Part shown: piece by piece, positions 19,188 to 27,842 of the stretch
Position numbering within the stretch: position 1 is the first letter of the stretch
Layout of the letters: every line of letters begins with the position of its first letter
Origin: Streptomyces sp. ATexAB-D23
GTDB taxonomy: Bacteria; Actinomycetota; Actinomycetes; Streptomycetales; Streptomycetaceae
NCBI RefSeq assembly: GCF_000373645.1
Contig: NZ_KB892046.1
Span: 1 to 64,000, forward strand
DNA: 64,000 nt
Direction: 5' to 3'
The notes under the pieces: generated by a model
What the model was told of the DNA's origin: nothing
The model's database searches: none
The model's input: the letters and a program-made list of their open reading frames with translations, nothing else
Translations under genes and position numbers: made by a program

Positions 19188-19967
19188 GTGGCTGATTCTT
19201 TTCCCCAGGAGGCCGTTTCGCGACGGATTCTCCGGTCCGAGACGGTGCTCGTACTGGCGCTCTCGCTGGGTGCGAGCGGAGTCTCTGCCCTCATCAGTTT
19301 TGTCGGGTCACTGACGAAACCAGGGGGGTTGAAGGATCAGGCGGCCACCCTCAACAGTTCGTACGCTCCGGGACGCCCTTGGCTGGATCTCGCCTGGCAG
19401 CTCTTCGGAATCGCGACGGCTCTGGTGCCCGTGGCCCTCGTGGCGCATCTGCTGATCCGGGAAGGGGCCGGGCTACGGGCCATCGGCTTCGACCGCACCC
19501 GGCCGGGGTGGGACCTGGCGCGCGGCACGGTGGTCGCGGCGGGCATCGGCAGCGCCGGGCTGGCGTTCTACCTGGTGGCCAGGGCCGCCGGTTTCAACCT
19601 CACCGTCGTCCCCGAGTCGCTGCCCGACGTCTGGTGGAAGTTCCCCGTCCTCATCCTCTCGGCGATCCAGAACTCGGTGCTGGAGGAAGTGATCGTCGTC
19701 GGCTACCTGCTGCGACGGCTCGGGCAGTTGGGGTGGACGCCGATGGCGGCACTGGCCGCGAGTTCGGTGCTGCGCGGCTCTTACCACCTCTACCAGGGCA
19801 TCGGCGGGTTCATCGGCAACATGGTCATGGGGATCGTCTTCGTGCTGCTGTACCGCCGCTGGCAGCGGGTGGGACCGCTGGTCGCGGCGCACGCGCTCCT
19901 CGACATCGGCGCGTTCGTCGGGTACGCGCTGCTCGCCGGGAAGGTGGACTGGCTGCCCACGCCGTGA
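19188..19967 (+). CDS. CPBP family intramembrane glutamic protease
   Basis: The 259-aa polytopic membrane protein has the CPBP (Abi) motifs: paired glutamates E166-E167 in LEEVIVVGYLLRR, a histidine near residue 200 (SYHLYQG), and HALLDIGAF near the end. Such proteases cleave within membranes; eukaryotic Rce1 trims prenylated proteins and bacterial ones often process peptides. GTG 19188 is preceded by GGAGG at 8 nt, and is preferred over GTG 19173. The substrate is unknown. Confidence 0.82.
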   Translation: MADSFPQEAVSRRILRSETVLVLALSLGASGVSALISFVGSLTKPGGLKDQAATLNSSYAPGRPWLDLAWQLFGIATALVPVALVAHLLIREGAGLRAIGFDRTRPGWDLARGTVVAAGIGSAGLAFYLVARAAGFNLTVVPESLPDVWWKFPVLILSAIQNSVLEEVIVVGYLLRRLGQLGWTPMAALAASSVLRGSYHLYQGIGGFIGNMVMGIVFVLLYRRWQRVGPLVAAHALLDIGAFVGYALLAGKVDWLPTP

Positions 19968-20019
19968 ACGGCGGAGCGGCCGGCGGGGGGCGTGCGGGGT
20001 CCGTACCCCCCCGGCGCCG

Positions 20020-20838
20020 TCAGGGGGCGACGAGCAGCTCGCCGTCCAGGACCGTGACCGCGTGGCCCGTCAGCAGGGTGCGCGGCCCGCGCAGCGAGGT
20101 GCGGACGAGCCCGGAGCGGGCGGAGGCCTGGAGCCCGGTCAGTTCGTCGCGGCCGAGCCGGGCCGACCAGAACGGGGCCAGCGCGGTGTGGGCGCTGCCC
20201 GTCACCGGGTCCTCGTCGATGCCCACCCGGGGGAAGAAACCGCGCGACACGTAGTCGTACGCTCCGCCCGGCGCAGCGGCCGCCGTGGCGATGACGCCGC
20301 GCCGGGAACGGGCGGCCAGCGCCGCGAAGTCGGGGGCGAGGCCCCGTACGGTCGCCTCGTCCTCCAGCTCCACCAGCAGGTCGCCGATGTGCGGGCCGGT
20401 GTCGTGCACGGAAAGCGCCTCGGCGCCGAGGGCCTCGGTGAGTCCGGCCGGAGCGGCCTCGGGAGTCAGCGGTGCGGTGGGGAAGTCGAGCGTGACCGAG
20501 CCGTCCGGGCGGGCGGTGGAGGTGAGCGTTCCGCACCGGGCGGCGAAACGCACGGTGCCGCTCGCGGCTTTGGTGGTGTGCAGGACATGGGCGGTGGCGA
20601 GGGTGGCGTGGCCGCACATGTCGACCTCGGTGACCGGTGTGAACCACCGCAGTGCCCAGTCCGCGGCGCCGCCCGGCGGCAGGGGGTGGGCGAACGCGGT
20701 CTCGGAGAGGTTCAGCTCGGCGGCGACCCGTTGCAGCGAGCTGTCCTCGGGGAAGCCCTCGGGGCCGAACAGCAGGACGCCGGCCGGGTTGCCGGTGAAG
20801 GGGCGGTCGGTGAACGCGTCGACGGTACGAATCCTCAT
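20020..20838 (-). CDS. PhzF family isomerase-like protein
   Basis: The 272-aa protein has the PhzF/diaminopimelate-epimerase-like double fold. It begins MRIRTVDAFTDRPFTGNPAGV and carries NLSETAF with the family's catalytic glutamate near residue 46, then WFTPVTEVDMCGHATLA and later GSAHTALAPFW. PhzF isomerises a phenazine precursor, but most family members in genomes have no assigned substrate and there are no phenazine genes nearby. It appears to be a single-gene unit. Confidence 0.85.
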   Translation of the reverse strand: MRIRTVDAFTDRPFTGNPAGVLLFGPEGFPEDSSLQRVAAELNLSETAFAHPLPPGGAADWALRWFTPVTEVDMCGHATLATAHVLHTTKAASGTVRFAARCGTLTSTARPDGSVTLDFPTAPLTPEAAPAGLTEALGAEALSVHDTGPHIGDLLVELEDEATVRGLAPDFAALAARSRRGVIATAAAAPGGAYDYVSRGFFPRVGIDEDPVTGSAHTALAPFWSARLGRDELTGLQASARSGLVRTSLRGPRTLLTGHAVTVLDGELLVAP

Positions 20839-20946
20839 GCGCCGACCGTAGGCGCGGGGAGGAGCCGCCGGCCAAGGCCAATTCCGGGTCGGTGGCCCGG
20901 AAGGCGCGCCGGCCTCTCCCGGCCGGTCCCCCTCCGCGTGCCCGGC

Positions 20947-20977
20947 TTGACCTTGTCACAGTGGCAAGCACTTCACT
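20947..20977 (+). promoter_or_regulatory. MerR-type promoter with 19-bp spacer and palindromic operator
   Basis: TTGACC (20947-20952) and TTCACT (20972-20977) are separated by 19 nt, the over-long spacing typical of promoters activated by MerR proteins. The spacer holds the dyad CTTGtCACaGTGgCAAG (20952-20968). Transcription would start near 20984, 17 nt before the ATG of the HEAT-repeat gene. The most likely ligand protein is the MerR-HEAT product of the same operon. Confidence 0.7.
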
Positions 20978-21000
20978 GTGCGGACGAGGAGGTGGTCCGG

Positions 21001-21693
21001 ATGACCATGAACAACGAGGACACGACCACGGCGCGTGCGCTGCGGGGGCTGGGGCACGCCGACGCGTCGGTCCGGCTGCGGTCGGCGCTGGCGGTGGGTT
21101 CGAACCCGGACCCGCGGTTCGTGGAGCGGCTGATCGACATGTGCGGGACCGAGCCGGACTTCTCCGTACGCGAGATGCTGACGTGGGCCCTGACCCGTCA
21201 CCCGCCGGCTCTGACGGTTCCCCGGCTCGTCGGCGAACTCCGCTCACCGCTCGCACAGGCCCGCAGCCAGGCTCTCCACACGCTGTCCAAGACCGGGGAC
21301 CTGATCGCGGAAGGCACCGGGGACCGGCAGGCGTGGCCGGCGATCACCCGGGCGCTGCTCGCCGACGCCGACGACGAAGTGGCACGGACCGCCTGGCGGG
21401 CGGCGGTCGCCCTCGTCCCCGGAGGCGAGGAGCCGGGGCTGGCCGAGACCCTGGCGGAACAGCTCGGGCGCGGCGGGCGGGAGACGCAGCTGAGCCTCAG
21501 CCGTGCGCTGACCGCGCTGGGCGAGGCGATCACCCCAGCCCTGATCGCCGCGGCGGCGCATCCCGATCCCGGTGTGCGGCAGCACGCCCTCGCCACGCAG
21601 CGGCTGCTCCGTGACCCGGACGCCGGGTTCGATTTCGCGATCGAGGAGGCGAAGCGCATCGTGGCCCTGGGCGGTTTCGGACAGGAGGGGTGA
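21001..21693 (+). CDS. HEAT-repeat protein
   Basis: This 230-aa protein consists almost wholly of paired helices of the HEAT type, for example ARALRGLGHADASVRLRSAL, VRQHALATQRLLRD and VPRLVGELRSPLAQARSQAL. It starts at ATG 21001 behind GAGGAGG. HEAT proteins are binding scaffolds; some (AlkD fold) bind DNA. It is the first gene of a two-gene operon with a MerR regulator that carries HEAT repeats of its own, 6 nt downstream. The joint function is unknown. Confidence 0.82.
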   Translation: MTMNNEDTTTARALRGLGHADASVRLRSALAVGSNPDPRFVERLIDMCGTEPDFSVREMLTWALTRHPPALTVPRLVGELRSPLAQARSQALHTLSKTGDLIAEGTGDRQAWPAITRALLADADDEVARTAWRAAVALVPGGEEPGLAETLAEQLGRGGRETQLSLSRALTALGEAITPALIAAAAHPDPGVRQHALATQRLLRDPDAGFDFAIEEAKRIVALGGFGQEG

Positions 21694-21699
21694 AACGCG

Positions 21700-22707
21700 G
21701 TGCTGATCGGTGAGGTGGCACGCAGGTCGGGGGTCAGCGCCCGCATGCTCCGGCATTACGAATCGCTCGGCCTGGTACGCCCCACGGGGCGCAACGACGT
21801 CGGTTACCGGGAGTACTCCGGGGCGGACGTCCGGCGGATCTTCCACATCGAGAGCCTGCGGTCCCTCGGGCTGACGCTGCGCGAGGTCGGGCGAGCGCTG
21901 GACGATCCCGGCTTCAGCCCCTCGGAGCTGGTCGACGATCTCGTACGCCGGACGCGGGAACGCATCGCGAGCGAGACGGAGCTGCTGACCCGGTTGAGCC
22001 GGATCGACGCCGCCGGGCCGGAGGGCTGGGAGGGGGTCCTCCGTACCGTCGCCCTCCTCCAGGCGCTGGGGTCCAGCAGCCCCGGCACGCGCCAACGCGC
22101 CGCGCTGTCCTCGGTGGGCGAGGTGCCGGTGCCGGTGCGGGCCCTGGTGGACGCGGTCCTGAGCGAGCGGGACCCGGTCGTGGCCGGTGCGCTCCGGTGG
22201 GCCCTGGCCCAGGCCGGCGGCGGGCTCGTCCTGCTCGCGGGAGGCCTTGCGGCACCCGGGGCCGAGGTCCGTGCGCGGGCGGTCCAGGCCATCGCGGAAG
22301 TCCCGGGCGACACGGCGACCGCGCTGCTCCGGGAGGCCCTGGCCGACCCGGACCCCGTGGTCCGCGGGCACGCGGCTCCGGCGCTCGGGGCGCGGGGGGT
22401 GGACGACGCGGTGCCGGTGCTCATCGAGATGGTCGCGGAGGAGGTCCGGGACGTGGACGCGGCCGACGCGCTGGGCGTGCTGGCCGCCGCCCCGGAGGCC
22501 GCCGAGCGCATCGCCGCCGGCCTCGTCGCCCGCCTCGCCGACGGCACGCTCGCCCCGTCCGCCCGCCGCCGCCTCACGCAGGCGCTCGCGGACATCCCCG
22601 GCGCGAGGGCGTCGCAGGCGCTCGCGGAACTGGCACGGGACGAGGACCGGGGCGTGGCGCTGACGGCCGGGTACGTGCTCGGGCTGCGGGGCGGGGAGGG
22701 CGGGTAG
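21700..22707 (+). CDS. MerR regulator fused to HEAT repeats
   Basis: Residues 1-75 are a MerR winged helix (LIGEVARRSGVSARMLRHYESLGLVRPTG, then VGYREYSGADVRRIFHIESLRSLG). A coiled helix follows, and residues about 110-335 are HEAT repeats in the place where MerR proteins normally carry an effector domain. It starts at GTG 21700, just behind the HEAT gene. The promoter of the operon is of the MerR-activated kind, so the protein probably controls itself, with the HEAT solenoid acting as sensor. That last step is inference. Confidence 0.83.
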   Translation: MLIGEVARRSGVSARMLRHYESLGLVRPTGRNDVGYREYSGADVRRIFHIESLRSLGLTLREVGRALDDPGFSPSELVDDLVRRTRERIASETELLTRLSRIDAAGPEGWEGVLRTVALLQALGSSSPGTRQRAALSSVGEVPVPVRALVDAVLSERDPVVAGALRWALAQAGGGLVLLAGGLAAPGAEVRARAVQAIAEVPGDTATALLREALADPDPVVRGHAAPALGARGVDDAVPVLIEMVAEEVRDVDAADALGVLAAAPEAAERIAAGLVARLADGTLAPSARRRLTQALADIPGARASQALAELARDEDRGVALTAGYVLGLRGGEGG

Positions 22708-22721
22708 CCGTCTCCCCGCGC

Positions 22722-23162
22722 TCACTCCTTCGTGCCCGCGGAGCCGGTGGCCCCGGCCTGCGCGGCGGCTGCCGCCTCCAGCAGGCACCAGCCGTCGATC
22801 TCCACCACCCGCCGCCCTTCCGGCCGCCACCCGCGGGCCGACGCCGCGTCGAGCAGGGCCCGGACCGCGCCGGGCTCGTGCAGGTTGAGGGAGACACCCC
22901 GGACGTGGCCCACGTCTCCAGAACCCAGGGGAGCCCCGCCCGGGACGTATCGGCCGGGGCCTTCGGCGAAGACGATGCGCAGTGGGCGGCCGGTGCCGGC
23001 CGGCTGCGGGTACAGCGTGAGGGTCTGGCGGCACGATCCGCCCCCGGCCTCCGGACCGTGACTGTGACGGAGCGTCCACAGGTACGCGCGCCCATCGGTC
23101 ACCAGTCGACGAGGCTTCTTGGGGTTTCGGGGCACGGACCCGAGAGTACGGGCCTGAGCCAC
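22722..23162 (-). CDS. Conserved protein of unknown function
   Basis: The 146-aa protein contains RRLVTDGRAYLWTLRHSHG near the start, then LRIVFAEGPGR and HEPGAVRALLDAASARGWRP, a pattern seen in small actinobacterial proteins without a known role. GTG 23162 has GAGGA at 8 nt; an internal GTG at 23135 is the alternative. It ends 15 nt from the convergent MerR-HEAT gene. Confidence 0.6.
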   Translation of the reverse strand: MAQARTLGSVPRNPKKPRRLVTDGRAYLWTLRHSHGPEAGGGSCRQTLTLYPQPAGTGRPLRIVFAEGPGRYVPGGAPLGSGDVGHVRGVSLNLHEPGAVRALLDAASARGWRPEGRRVVEIDGWCLLEAAAAAQAGATGSAGTKE

Positions 23163-23221
23163 AGGCCAAGTCCTCGGCGAAGCCCGATGCGACAGGACAT
23201 CCCACCCGCCTGGACCGGTCT

Positions 23222-23420
23222 TTGCACACCCGAACGGGCGGCACGATCGGCACCTTGTCCCACCGGTTTCGCGGGGCCGCCGTCACCGCCATCCTCACCG
23301 GCACCGAAAAGACCACCGAAGCAGGACTGCCGGCCGTCGACCTCGACATCGCCCCCCGACGCCGTCCTGTCCCGAAGGAGAACGTGGGGAAGGCAGAACG
23401 GCGGTTGAAGATCGCGAGGC
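23222..23420 (+). pseudogene. Possible remnant of an ASCH-like domain gene
   Basis: In the plus frame from 23222 the residues HRFRGAAVTAILTGTEKTTEAGLPAV faintly resemble the start of ASCH-type domains (a long-loop sequence with a xGTKTxT-like motif). The frame then loses any likeness and runs into the 3' side of the convergent DinB-fold gene. No ribosome binding site is clear. I call it a weak candidate for a decayed gene; the rest of 23163-23502 shows nothing else. Confidence 0.2.
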
Positions 23421-23502
23421 CTGTCGGCGGCAGCATCAGCCGTGGAGCGTCACGGACTCCACGTAGTCTCCGAAGCTCGATCGCCCGGATACATGCCGAA
23501 AG

Positions 23503-24066
23503 TCATATTCGGTGCGGACCGGCTCCGTCCCGCCAGCGGTAGAGGTCGCGCAGCAGGGAGATCTCGGCGCCGTGATGGATCAGCTCCCTGTTGACGTGCA
23601 GGACCCTGTTCTCCATGGGAAACCGCTCGGGGCCCACCGTGGGCGGATTGTCCAGGTCGGCGTCCGAGAGCCCCCGGACCCCCGCGTCCCATCTCCCGTA
23701 CATCTCGTCGAGCTGTTCCAGCGCCTCGTCAGCGGTCCCCGCGTAGGCGAATGTCTGGGAGTCGACGTCCTGGCCGCCGAAGTACCAGCCGGCCCGGTAG
23801 CCCATGCACGAGACGATGATGTGCGCCAGCCGCCAGGCAATCGTGGTCACCGGTGCCGGCTCCGGGGCCGGGGACGCGGAGTCCATCGTCCATTCCCCCG
23901 GGCCTTCGAGCGTCGGTGCGGCCGACGTGCCACGTGGGCGGATGCTCCAGCAGTCGCGCACCGGCTCCCAGAAGTACTCCTCGTCAGTAAGACCGTCCAG
24001 CCGTGGCCGCAGGTTCTTGCGCCAGTACCAATCCAACTGGTCCGCGAGGTGCTCGCTTCTTGTCAT
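23503..24066 (-). CDS. DinB-fold (DinB_2) protein
   Basis: The 187-aa four-helix protein begins MTRSEHLADQLDWYWRKNLRPRLDGLTDEEY. It carries the histidines typical of the DinB/YfiT metal site: LAHI near residue 81 and HVNRELIHHGAEI near residues 158-170. Relatives act in thiol-dependent reactions (bacillithiol or mycothiol transferases), but the substrate is unknown. The product is unrelated to DNA polymerase IV despite the shared name. Confidence 0.8.
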   Translation of the reverse strand: MTRSEHLADQLDWYWRKNLRPRLDGLTDEEYFWEPVRDCWSIRPRGTSAAPTLEGPGEWTMDSASPAPEPAPVTTIAWRLAHIIVSCMGYRAGWYFGGQDVDSQTFAYAGTADEALEQLDEMYGRWDAGVRGLSDADLDNPPTVGPERFPMENRVLHVNRELIHHGAEISLLRDLYRWRDGAGPHRI

Positions 24067-24253
24067 TGCCGCACCCTACAGACCCGTCGAGCGGAGTGAT
24101 CGTCGCCGTCCGCGGCCGTCCTCCACTGTCACCAACCCCGCGGACAGTCATCCCTGGATGGCACGGAAGCCAATCGATCGGCCTGCGTCGGCAATCGGTC
24201 GACACCCACCGGCGGGCTCTGTCGAACAAGCGGTACAACTCGGGTTGTTGGAG

Positions 24254-24572
24254 CTACTGGCGTGCTGCGGAGAGTCGGCCGTCGAAGGTGTTCAAGGCTG
24301 TCTTCCAGGGCATGGTCCCGCAGGCGTGTCCCTTGCCGGTCGGGTCCAGCGACACGATCGCCATGTGGACGCACTTCAAGACGGCCTGCTCGTTCGGGAA
24401 GTGCCCGCGGGCATTCACCGCTCGCCGGATCCGCGCGTTGACGGACTCGATGGCGTTGGTGGTACGGACGATGCGACGGATCTCGGTATCGAAGCGCAGG
24501 AACGGGGTGAACTCCTCCCAGGCTTTCTCCCGGAGCCGGAGGATTGCCGGGTACTTCCTGAGCGATATGAAG
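24254..24572 (-). pseudogene. C-terminal fragment of an IS256-family transposase
   Basis: The minus-strand frame reads KYPAILRLREKAWEEFTPFL, FDTEIRRIVRTTNAIESVNARIRRA and GHFPNEQAVLKCVHMAIVSLDPTGKG, the C-terminal third of IS256-type transposases, and ends normally. The DDE catalytic part is missing: upstream of about 24572 the sequence switches to a panB-like gene read from the other strand. It is a truncated, inactive element. I could not delimit a terminal inverted repeat. Confidence 0.85.
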
Positions 24573-25103
24573 GATCGCGGGGAGAAGTGGGCGATGCTGA
24601 CGGCGTACGACATGTACACCGCGGCGACCTTCGACGAAGCCGGCATCCCGGTGCTGCTGATCGGGGGAGATGGTGGCGCAGGTGGAGCTGCTGACCCGGT
24701 GCGGGATTCCGGTGATGGCGCACATCGGGTTCACTCCGCAGGCCGAGCACAGCCTCGGCGGCTACCGGGTGCAGAGTCGGGGTGAGGATGCGCAGCGGCT
24801 GGTGTCGGCGGCGAAGTCGCCGGAGGCGGCCGGTGCGTTCGCCGTCCTGATCGAGATGGTGCCCGAGGACGTCGGTACGGAGATCACGCGCAGCGTGGCG
24901 GTGCCGACCGTCGGTATCGGCGCGGGGAACGGATGCGACGGGCGGGTGCTGGTCTGGCAGGACATGCGGGCCTGCGGACACGGCGGCCGCCGCGGTTCGT
25001 GAAGCAGTACGCCGACGTGCACGGTGTGCTGTGCGAGGCGGCCCGGGACTTCGCGGCCGACGTGGCGGCGGGAACTCACCCGGTACCGGAGCACACTGTC
25101 TGA
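24567..25103 (+). pseudogene. panB: Decayed ketopantoate hydroxymethyltransferase gene
   Basis: Three pieces of PanB can be read in order. MKDRGEKWAMLTAYD to DEAGIPVLLIG (24567-24660) is the N-terminus. VAQVELLTRCGIPVMAHIGF through VPTVGIGAGNGCDGRVLVWQDM (24670-24970) is the C-terminal half in another frame. PRFVKQYADVHGVL through EHTV (24990-25103) is the end in the first frame again. About 80 residues with catalytic sites are deleted at about 24660-24670, and a frameshift lies at 24964-24990. PanB makes ketopantoate for CoA synthesis, so an intact copy is expected elsewhere. The break coincides with the IS256 fragment. Confidence 0.85.
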
Positions 25104-25170
25104 CCGGAGCGTGCAGACAGAGGGCGGGCGAGCAGTTGGAGCCGCTCACCCGCCCTCGATCCCCCACGTG

Positions 25171-26157
25171 TCAGCGCGGCTCGGTCGCGGGCCAGGCTCG
25201 TGGGTAGGGCGTGCGCATCGCCTCGGGCACCACAGGCGTGTGGTCGGCGGCGGCGTGGATGCGGCCGTCGCGGAGGACTATGGCGCCGCTGCGGAGCATG
25301 GTGGTGACCAGTTCGCCGGCGAGGACCTCGGGGCGCGCGTCCAGGAGGCGGGCGGCGTCTGCCACCCAGGCACGAGCGTGGAGGTACGTCTCGACCTCGT
25401 CGGCCGGGATGCCGCCACGGATCATCAGGGCGAAGGCGAGGATCCGGCGGGCGCCGTACCAGACCGCTCCGTCGGGGTCGTCGACGAGGCGTTGGGCGCG
25501 GCGCAGGGAGACGGCGAACGCGGCTGCGGGGTCGGCGGGGATCGGGCCGTGGGAGGGCAGGATCAACCGGGGGCCGAGGTCGGCCATCCGCTTGAGGGAG
25601 GCGAGCGCGGTGGTGGCCGCGTCGGGGCCGTCGAGCGCGAGGTTGACCCAGCCGACGTCGTAGTCCGACAACGCGTCACCGACGACGAGGAGCCGCTCAT
25701 CAGGCTGCCACAGTGCGAGGTGGCCCGGGGTGTGCCCGGGGGTTCGTACGACCTCCCAGTCGCTGTCCCCGAGGCGGAGGACGCGTCCGTCGTCGAGTGG
25801 GACGTCCACGGTGTACGGGGCGACCGGCTGGTCGAGGTACTCGGCCGCGCAGCAGCCGGGGTCTCGGCGGGTGATCGCCTCGGCCTCCGGTGTTCCGGCG
25901 GCGATGGCGGCGCCACGGGCCTGGAGGAGGGCGTTGCCGCCGACGTGGTCGGAGTGCCAGTGGGTGTTGACGACCAGGTTGACGGTGCCGGCGTGCGCGT
26001 GGGCCCAGGCGGCGGTCTCGTCGGCGTGGCCGACGAACCCGGTGTCGACCAGGGCAGGTTGCCGTCCGGGCAGCAGGAGGGTGTTGGCGTCGGGGAAGGG
26101 GCGCTGCCACCACGTGAGCCAGGACGGCAGGGCCGGAGTGGACGGCTGGGGGCTCAT
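25171..26157 (-). CDS. Metallo-beta-lactamase-fold hydrolase
   Basis: The 328-aa protein has the zinc-binding motif THWHSDHVGG near residue 65, PGHTPGH near 145 and GDALSDYDVGW near 165, with LPSHGP near 205, all typical of MBL-fold hydrolases of the glyoxalase II/thiolesterase branch. A C-terminal helical region of about 100 residues follows. It starts at ATG 26157, overlapping the stop of the PaaI-type thioesterase gene by 4 bp (ATGA), so the two are co-translated and may act on the same acyl thioester. The substrate is unknown. Confidence 0.83.
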   Translation of the reverse strand: MSPQPSTPALPSWLTWWQRPFPDANTLLLPGRQPALVDTGFVGHADETAAWAHAHAGTVNLVVNTHWHSDHVGGNALLQARGAAIAAGTPEAEAITRRDPGCCAAEYLDQPVAPYTVDVPLDDGRVLRLGDSDWEVVRTPGHTPGHLALWQPDERLLVVGDALSDYDVGWVNLALDGPDAATTALASLKRMADLGPRLILPSHGPIPADPAAAFAVSLRRAQRLVDDPDGAVWYGARRILAFALMIRGGIPADEVETYLHARAWVADAARLLDARPEVLAGELVTTMLRSGAIVLRDGRIHAAADHTPVVPEAMRTPYPRAWPATEPR

Positions 26158-26612
26158 GCGGTGGGCCTGTTCACGCGGATCAGGGTCTGCTGCCCGTTGG
26201 CGACGAGCTTTTGCGCGCCGTCGGCCTGGACGCCGTAGACCTCCAGCCGGCAGACGGTCAGGGTGCGTCCGGGCTTGAGGACGGTGCCGATCGCTTCGAG
26301 GTGGTCGCCGGCGGCGGGCGCGAGGAGGTTGATCTTGTACTCGACGGTGAGGACCTCGCAATCCTCGTCGAACAGGGTGAGCGCGGCATAGCCACCGGCG
26401 CTGTCCGCGATGGCGCTGGTAGCACCGGCGTGAACGTAACCGTGCTGCTGGGTCACCTCGGGGCGAGCCGGGAGCACGATGTGTACGCGGCCGGGGCCGA
26501 TGTGAGCGAGGCGCGCGCCGAGATGGGACATTAGGCCCTGCAGGTCGAAGCTGTCCTGGACGCGCTTGTGCACCGCGGGGCTCGCCTGTTCCTGCTGCAT
26601 CCGGTCTTCCAC
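26154..26612 (-). CDS. PaaI-type hot-dog thioesterase
   Basis: The 152-aa protein has the hot-dog fold signature with QQHGYVHAGATSAIADSAGGYAA and VLTVEYKINLLAPAAGDHLEAIGTVLKPGRTLTVC. It hydrolyses acyl-CoA or a related thioester in the cytoplasm. It is followed by the MBL-fold gene with overlap and preceded by the LysE gene 48 nt upstream on the same strand, so the three may form one transcript. Confidence 0.83.
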   Translation of the reverse strand: MEDRMQQEQASPAVHKRVQDSFDLQGLMSHLGARLAHIGPGRVHIVLPARPEVTQQHGYVHAGATSAIADSAGGYAALTLFDEDCEVLTVEYKINLLAPAAGDHLEAIGTVLKPGRTLTVCRLEVYGVQADGAQKLVANGQQTLIRVNRPTA

Positions 26613-26660
26613 GTGTGTGCTCTCCTTCGGGTCCGTGACGGGTGGAGCGGGACGGGTTTC

Positions 26661-27278
26661 TCAGTCGGCCAGGCGTTCCGCCAGCAGGAAGGCGCCGATG
26701 GCGATCATCATGGCACCGCTGATGCGGGTGACGACCCGGGCGGCCGAGGGCCTGGTGCTCAGGACCGTGCGGGCCAGGACGCCGACGGCGAGGTAGACGA
26801 CGGCGCACGCGGTCAGGTGCATCGTGCTGAGCAGCCCGGTCTGCGCGGCGACCGGCCAGCCCGTGGCAGGGTCGATGAACTGCGGGAACAGCGAGAAGTA
26901 CAGCAGGAGCGCCTTGGGGTTCAGGCCGCTGATCCCGGCCCCCTTGAGCATGACCCGCACGCGGGAGGCGTTCGCGCTCCCTCCAGCGGCCGCCGGAACG
27001 GACGGCTGCCGCAGGACACCCCAGCCCAGCCACAGCAGGTAGCCGGCGCCCGCCACGGTCAGAGCGGTGAGCGCGGCCGGGGAGCTCGCCACGATCACCG
27101 CCAGGCCCACGACGGCCACCAGCGCATAGGCCGCGTGCCCGGCGATCAGACCTGTGACTGCCGGGACGACCGAGCGTCCCCGCAGTCCGGCGGAGATCGA
27201 GTAGGCCCAGTCCGCGCCCGGCGTGAACACCAGCAGCAGGTCCACAGCCAGGAAGGCCGCCAGCGTCGTCGTGTCCAT
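26661..27278 (-). CDS. LysE/RhtB family amino-acid exporter
   Basis: The 205-aa membrane protein has about six helices and the family start LAAFLAVDLLLVFTPGADWAYSISAGLRGRS, with GYLLWLGWGVLR in the middle. It exports amino acids or analogues. ATG 27278 is preceded by GAGGGAG; a TTG 3 nt upstream is less likely. The Lrp/AsnC gene lies divergently 111 nt away, a common pairing in which the regulator senses the exported amino acid. Confidence 0.86.
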   Translation of the reverse strand: MDTTTLAAFLAVDLLLVFTPGADWAYSISAGLRGRSVVPAVTGLIAGHAAYALVAVVGLAVIVASSPAALTALTVAGAGYLLWLGWGVLRQPSVPAAAGGSANASRVRVMLKGAGISGLNPKALLLYFSLFPQFIDPATGWPVAAQTGLLSTMHLTACAVVYLAVGVLARTVLSTRPSAARVVTRISGAMMIAIGAFLLAERLAD

Positions 27279-27389
27279 CAACCGCTCCCTCTCGCATGTC
27301 TCGCTCTGGAGGGAAGGCTAGGCCGGATATGTCCGAAGGTGTTTGCGTCTTTACCCCATGATCGCGCAATGTGAGGGAGAATCTTCTCC

Positions 27390-27842
27390 ATGGATGCCAT
27401 GGATCGGAAGATTCTTGCCGAGCTGGAGCGCGACGGCCGCCTGACGGTCACCGAGCTGGCCGCCCGCGTGCAGCTCAGCGTTTCACCCTGCCACCGCCGA
27501 CTGCGCGACCTCGAACGCGAGGGCGCGATCCGCGGCTACCGGGCGATAGTGGATCCGGCCGCCGTCGGCCTGAACTTCGAGGCCCTCGTCTTCGCCACCC
27601 TGCGCTGGGAGGGCGCCGACACCGTCACCGCCTTCGAAGAGGCCGTGACCGCCGTCCCGCACGTGCTGCAGGCGCAGCGCCTGTTCGGTGAGCCCGACTA
27701 CCTTCTACGGGTCGCGACTGCCGACCTGGCCGCGTTCCAGCACCTCTACGACCAGCAGCTCGCCCGGCTCCCCGGCGTCCAACGCCTGACTTCGACCCTC
27801 GTCATGAAGAACGTCGTCCAGGACAGACCGCTGCCCGAATAG
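27390..27842 (+). CDS. Lrp/AsnC family regulator
   Basis: The 150-aa protein has an N-terminal winged helix (MDRKILAELERDGRLTVTELAARVQLSVSPCHRRLRDLEREGAI) and a RAM ligand-binding domain (FEALVFATLRWEGAD through LPGVQRLTSTLVM). It starts at ATG 27390 after GAGGGAG. It most likely controls the divergent LysE exporter in response to an amino acid; the target is inferred from the gene arrangement. Confidence 0.88.
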   Translation: MDAMDRKILAELERDGRLTVTELAARVQLSVSPCHRRLRDLEREGAIRGYRAIVDPAAVGLNFEALVFATLRWEGADTVTAFEEAVTAVPHVLQAQRLFGEPDYLLRVATADLAAFQHLYDQQLARLPGVQRLTSTLVMKNVVQDRPLPE

